In this document: piece after piece, positions 7,944 through 11,413 of the stretch
How the letters are laid out: every line of letters begins with the position of its first letter
Numbering within the stretch: position 1 is the stretch's first letter
From: an uncultured Saprospiraceae bacterium
GTDB lineage: Bacteria > Bacteroidota > Bacteroidia > Chitinophagales > Saprospiraceae
Assembly: GCA_937942465.1 (NCBI GenBank)
Contig: CALDEO010000188.1
Span: 1-11,413, forward strand
DNA: 11,413 nt
Reading direction: 5' to 3'
Made by a program: the position numbers and the translations under genes
Notes under the pieces: model-generated
Seen by the model: only the letters and a program-made list of their open reading frames with translations
What the model was told of the DNA's origin: nothing
Databases searched by the model: none

Positions 7944-10900
7944 TTAATTATCTATAAATTTACATTCTCCTTCAATTGTCATTTTAGCACTATTATGATT
8001 CTTTACTGTGATTTCATCTTGTCCAGACTTTACCTCTATATCTCGTAAAGTCAATTGTCCATTGTTCTCTATAACTCCTCCTGTTGAGCTTAGGTTTTCA
8101 ACCTTAAAACCAATAAATGCAACTCTCTTTCTATCATCAATAACGAAAGTAGGGGCAGTTCCATTTGAAATTATTTTGATATCATTTCCTTGAGCAAGAA
8201 TCGTAATGTTTTTATCGATAAGCATACTTGCAGATCCGGCATCGATTGTCATTCCGGCGATAGCACTTTCCAAGTAGATTGTGTCACCATCAATTGCACA
8301 GTTTAATGCTGATAGTAATGTTCCATAATTATTTGTAAATGCATTATCATTTACAGTAATGTCACAATAAGAATCAAGACAAATCTCAACACCCCAAGAT
8401 ACTAGAGTACCACCGTCTTCATTAAAATCATCAAAAACAGATAGGGTCCAATCTCCCTGAATTTGCTTTGTGTCAAAAATCGATAATGGGTTATCTGGCT
8501 GGTACGTCATTCCATCAGTAGGAGGACATGGGTAATTGTTATTTGCTGCTTCATCATCAAAGTTGATATCGAAGTTATCCTGAAAAGTACATGGATCAGA
8601 CCAGAATGCTGTACTAGTCCCATCGGGTAGTATCATTGTGAAATTTAGATCTGAAATATACGTATGTGTTCCCGCTAGTGCGACGATATTCAAATCTGAA
8701 ATTATTCCTCTATCTATAATATTAAAGGTCGAGTTTATTGTCGGTGTACTGGTTGCTGATATAGCAATTGGTAGATCATTAGCACTTTTGATGATACAAG
8801 TACCGGTCTCAAATGTCCAATCGTTAGACCATGGAGTCACGCCGCAGTTATTAGTACTACGTACTCTCCAATAATATGTTGTTGAAAGATTTAAACTAGG
8901 ATTGACAATTACCGATGTAGATGTAGTGTTACCACTGTTTATTACATTCCCACCACTTGGTAAGGTACTTATTTCATATTCATAATTTGATGCGCCTGCA
9001 ACGCTATTCCACGATAAGGTAGGGTTTGCAACGGCACCTGTAGATGCGTTTAATGGAGACATTAATACAGGTGTTGCTACTGAGTTTTCTACAGTGAGGC
9101 TATAAAAAGTTTCTTTTGTAATAGAACCAGAAACTCCTGTAATTTTCACATTAAAAATCCCTGACTGACCATCCAAGTTATCTATCTGAATAGCTGTATT
9201 GCTTCCAGGGGTAATAGGGTTAGTCGTGATGTTGGTAGTTGCACCAGTAGGTAAGTCACTCAGCGTGAGAGTTACAGGATTAGTGAAGCCTAATATTGAT
9301 GTTGATTCTAACGTGAATGTTATTGGTAGATCATCACATATAGATCCAGACGTTGGGCTTGTAGTCAATGAAAATGAAGGACTCCCATTATTGATAACAA
9401 TATTAGTATTATTGATATCAAAAAATACATTATCACTACACTTTACCATTACTCTTGCTGTAGTTGTTGTACCCAGAGGGACGTTTATTACGGCAGATCC
9501 ATCATTAGGTGTCGATGCTAGTAATACGGTTGGGTATGTAAGACCACCATCATATGATAGCAGCAGTTCTACATTATTGCAACTTACAGGTGCGGCAACG
9601 GTATTGGCTACATCCCAAGTGATAGTTACCGATTCTGATTCTAGCCAAGTTGTTGCTGTATTTTGTGAAGTCACTATAAATGGACCTGCACTTCCTTCTA
9701 CGTCAAGCGTAATATCTTGCTCATCAGTACAACCAGGAGCGATACTGTTGTCTCTCACTGTAACTCTGAAATCCATATTTCTATTCACAGTTGGTAATAC
9801 TTCCCATTGATCTGTTGTGCCAGCGATGACGTTAGTAATGTTAGGGAAATAACGCTTAGAATCTAGTGTCGCAAATTTTGATCTAAACATAGGTCCTTGC
9901 GTATTGGTACCCTGAGGTGGCATTGTTCCCACTTCATTATCCATTTGCTCCCAATTGTAAGTAAGTGCATCACCGTCAGGATCTGTCGCTACAGCGTCCA
10001 ATACAAACGGTGTAGAATGAGGAATAGATTTGTTTGTCAATGGATTAACTACTGGAGCACTATTACTTAATGCTATGATTTGATGGCATGAGTTAGATGT
10101 AAGCTCGCCATTCATTTCTTGAATACTGATGGCATGAAAGTATGCATCACTGTTATTCTGTACATTCGGGGCACATATACCCGCATATCCCATGATCGTA
10201 CTTGCGCTACCTGGCTCCATTGCAGTACTTGTATTTCTATTGCAAGAGTTATTTTGTGTATGATTGGCACCTAGTTGATGTCCAATTTCATGAGCCACAT
10301 AGTCTATGTCAAATGGATCACCTTCTGGAGTTGAGATACCCGTAACACCTCTAGCCTTATTGCCATTAGAGCAGATAACTCCTAATCCTGCAAGTCCACT
10401 TCCTCCTGTACTTACAATGTGACCTAAATCATAATTAGCAGATCCAATAACTGCATCGGTATTTGTCTGATTTTCATTTATCATAGATCCAGAACTTGTA
10501 CCAGAGAACGGATCAGTAGCCGAATTATAGTAAAATACATCATCTACATTACTTATCAAGATAAGTCGCATCGTCAGATCTTGTTCGAAAATATCATTGA
10601 CTCTATCGACTGTTGTAACTATTGCTGATAGTACTAAAGCTGAGTTTGCAGCACTAGTGGCACCATGATAATTTGAATACTCACCTGTCGCTGTTATAGA
10701 GAACCTGTAAGATCTAAAATTACAATCTCCTGATCTATTGCTATTGGCTACACCTGAATCATCTTTGATATCTAGTTTTTCTTCTTGATAATCACATTTC
10801 CAATCCTCATTAGCGGCAAAGTCATTTCTTTTATAGATTATTTTGTGGTTCTTGTCATTTCGCTGGAGGTGATCAATATAGGTTTGACCATCAACATCAG

Positions 10901-11306
10901 TAATGACAGCTCTAAGACCATGCACGGTGTAGTTGATACGAATCCTTCTTGAAGGATCGGTAGCACTTGTACCGTGGAATGTTCTAATATCAGGGTATCT
11001 ACTAGCAAGACCAGGCTCCATCATTTGGTACTGAACAATACTGAATTGATCGAAACTACCATCCGCCATCATTACATTTAGTAATACGGGTTGATCTTTA
11101 CTAGGGTCAAAATCTAATTCTTGTGGAGCTTTCCAGAGGATGTCTTTAATGGATGCATCATCTACATACGCAGTGATATATTTATTGGGGATGATATTTC
11201 TTTCTCCTCTTGTTATAACTGCTTGACCATCAACTGGAGCCCAATCTTGGGAAATCAATTGAAGAGAAAACAATAAAACTAGTAACAGTGAACCTATACT
11301 CTTCAT
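7944..11306 (-). CDS. Secreted reprolysin-like zinc metalloprotease with Fn3, P-domain-like and C-terminal beta-helix-like regions
   Basis: This 1120-residue exported protease opens with a signal peptide (hydrophobic 4-18, likely cleaved after S19 before QDW). An apparent propeptide runs to about 195, then a metzincin catalytic domain to about 405. The zinc site HEIGHQLGANH (H339, E340 catalytic, H343, H349; bases 10260-10292) and the Met-turn IMGY (M372) identify a reprolysin (M12B-like) fold. After it come cadherin/PKD-like and other beta-sandwich segments (about 415-740), a fibronectin type III domain (about 744-834, ending YYWRV...WTFETG), and a proprotein-convertase P-domain-like module (about 840-976, with ISDLNFTMILPDGT and GDWTLSVFDDF). 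A beta-helix-like region (about 984-1120) ends abruptly at GECKFIDN. No T9SS sorting tail is visible. The start is the ATG at 11306; the frame is open to a TTG at 11324, but the ATG directly precedes a good signal peptide and has AAGG five bases upstream. The 107 bp upstream show no convincing promoter. Confidence 0.9.
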   Translation of the reverse strand: MKSIGSLLLVLLFSLQLISQDWAPVDGQAVITRGERNIIPNKYITAYVDDASIKDILWKAPQELDFDPSKDQPVLLNVMMADGSFDQFSIVQYQMMEPGLASRYPDIRTFHGTSATDPSRRIRINYTVHGLRAVITDVDGQTYIDHLQRNDKNHKIIYKRNDFAANEDWKCDYQEEKLDIKDDSGVANSNRSGDCNFRSYRFSITATGEYSNYHGATSAANSALVLSAIVTTVDRVNDIFEQDLTMRLILISNVDDVFYYNSATDPFSGTSSGSMINENQTNTDAVIGSANYDLGHIVSTGGSGLAGLGVICSNGNKARGVTGISTPEGDPFDIDYVAHEIGHQLGANHTQNNSCNRNTSTAMEPGSASTIMGYAGICAPNVQNNSDAYFHAISIQEMNGELTSNSCHQIIALSNSAPVVNPLTNKSIPHSTPFVLDAVATDPDGDALTYNWEQMDNEVGTMPPQGTNTQGPMFRSKFATLDSKRYFPNITNVIAGTTDQWEVLPTVNRNMDFRVTVRDNSIAPGCTDEQDITLDVEGSAGPFIVTSQNTATTWLESESVTITWDVANTVAAPVSCNNVELLLSYDGGLTYPTVLLASTPNDGSAVINVPLGTTTTARVMVKCSDNVFFDINNTNIVINNGSPSFSLTTSPTSGSICDDLPITFTLESTSILGFTNPVTLTLSDLPTGATTNITTNPITPGSNTAIQIDNLDGQSGIFNVKITGVSGSITKETFYSLTVENSVATPVLMSPLNASTGAVANPTLSWNSVAGASNYEYEISTLPSGGNVINSGNTTSTSVIVNPSLNLSTTYYWRVRSTNNCGVTPWSNDWTFETGTCIIKSANDLPIAISATSTPTINSTFNIIDRGIISDLNIVALAGTHTYISDLNFTMILPDGTSTAFWSDPCTFQDNFDINFDDEAANNNYPCPPTDGMTYQPDNPLSIFDTKQIQGDWTLSVFDDFNEDGGTLVSWGVEICLDSYCDITVNDNAFTNNYGTLLSALNCAIDGDTIYLESAIAGMTIDAGSASMLIDKNITILAQGNDIKIISNGTAPTFVIDDRKRVAFIGFKVENLSSTGGVIENNGQLTLRDIEVKSGQDEITVKNHNSAKMTIEGECKFIDN

Positions 11307-11413
11307 AAAAACCTTTTTAAACAAATCTTAATTAGAAAGTTGAAATCAATAATGCACGACAATAAAGTGATGGCAATGAAATTTATGCTCAATACTGCCT
11401 CACATAGTAATCC

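Noticed and set aside
9199..9810. A 203-codon open frame on the + strand
   Set aside because: It lies wholly antisense to the metalloprotease, whose reading frame is supported by clear domains. The translation is low-complexity V/S/T-rich sequence with no family features.
11307..11324. Extension of the metalloprotease to a TTG start at 11324
   Set aside because: The ATG six codons later begins a compact signal peptide directly and has AAGG at suitable spacing. The extension adds nothing recognisable.

Overview
The window looks like a chromosomal segment from a member of the Bacteroidota. It is AT-rich and opens with the end of rpoB followed by rpoC. Ribosome binding sites are weak or absent. 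One secreted protein carries a type IX secretion system (T9SS) type A C-terminal sorting domain, which is largely restricted to this phylum. Another is a large multidomain reprolysin-like metalloprotease of a kind common in marine gliding Bacteroidota. A Saprospiria/Chitinophagia-type relative is my best guess, but this rests on overall protein character and no search was run.

Layout. (1) Positions 1-4754 are the conserved RNA polymerase operon on the + strand: the last 136 codons of rpoB, a 53-bp gap, and complete rpoC. A strong intrinsic terminator with a GAAA-capped stem follows at 4781-4817. (2) Positions 4954-6255 (+) encode an exported protein with two tandem beta-sandwich, carbohydrate-binding-like modules and a T9SS sorting tail, but no recognisable catalytic domain. 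(3) Convergent to it, with 21 bp between the stop codons, are two minus-strand genes: a compact cysteine-free FAD amine oxidase (6277-7356) and, upstream of it, a small DUF1059-type protein (7470-7706). They may be co-transcribed from a Bacteroidota-style promoter near 7725-7757. (4) A 237-bp intergenic region holds that promoter, a perfect 16-bp inverted repeat at 7801-7836 (probably the terminator of the next gene) and an octamer inverted repeat. (5) Positions 7944-11306 (-) encode a roughly 1120-residue secreted metzincin with an HExxHxxGxxH site, a string of adhesive beta-sandwich domains, a P-domain-like module and a C-terminal beta-helix-like end. It has no recognisable T9SS tail.

Functional picture. 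The polymerase genes are housekeeping. The rest reads as an accessory stretch of independently transcribed genes, two for cell-surface or secreted proteins and two for small cytoplasmic proteins. I see no mobile element, CRISPR array, RNA gene, toxin-antitoxin pair or defence cluster, and nothing that clearly makes up a new multigene system. The points most worth checking are the catalytic-domain-free double-module T9SS protein, the atypical C-terminus of the metalloprotease, the DUF1059/amine oxidase pair and the intergenic hairpin.
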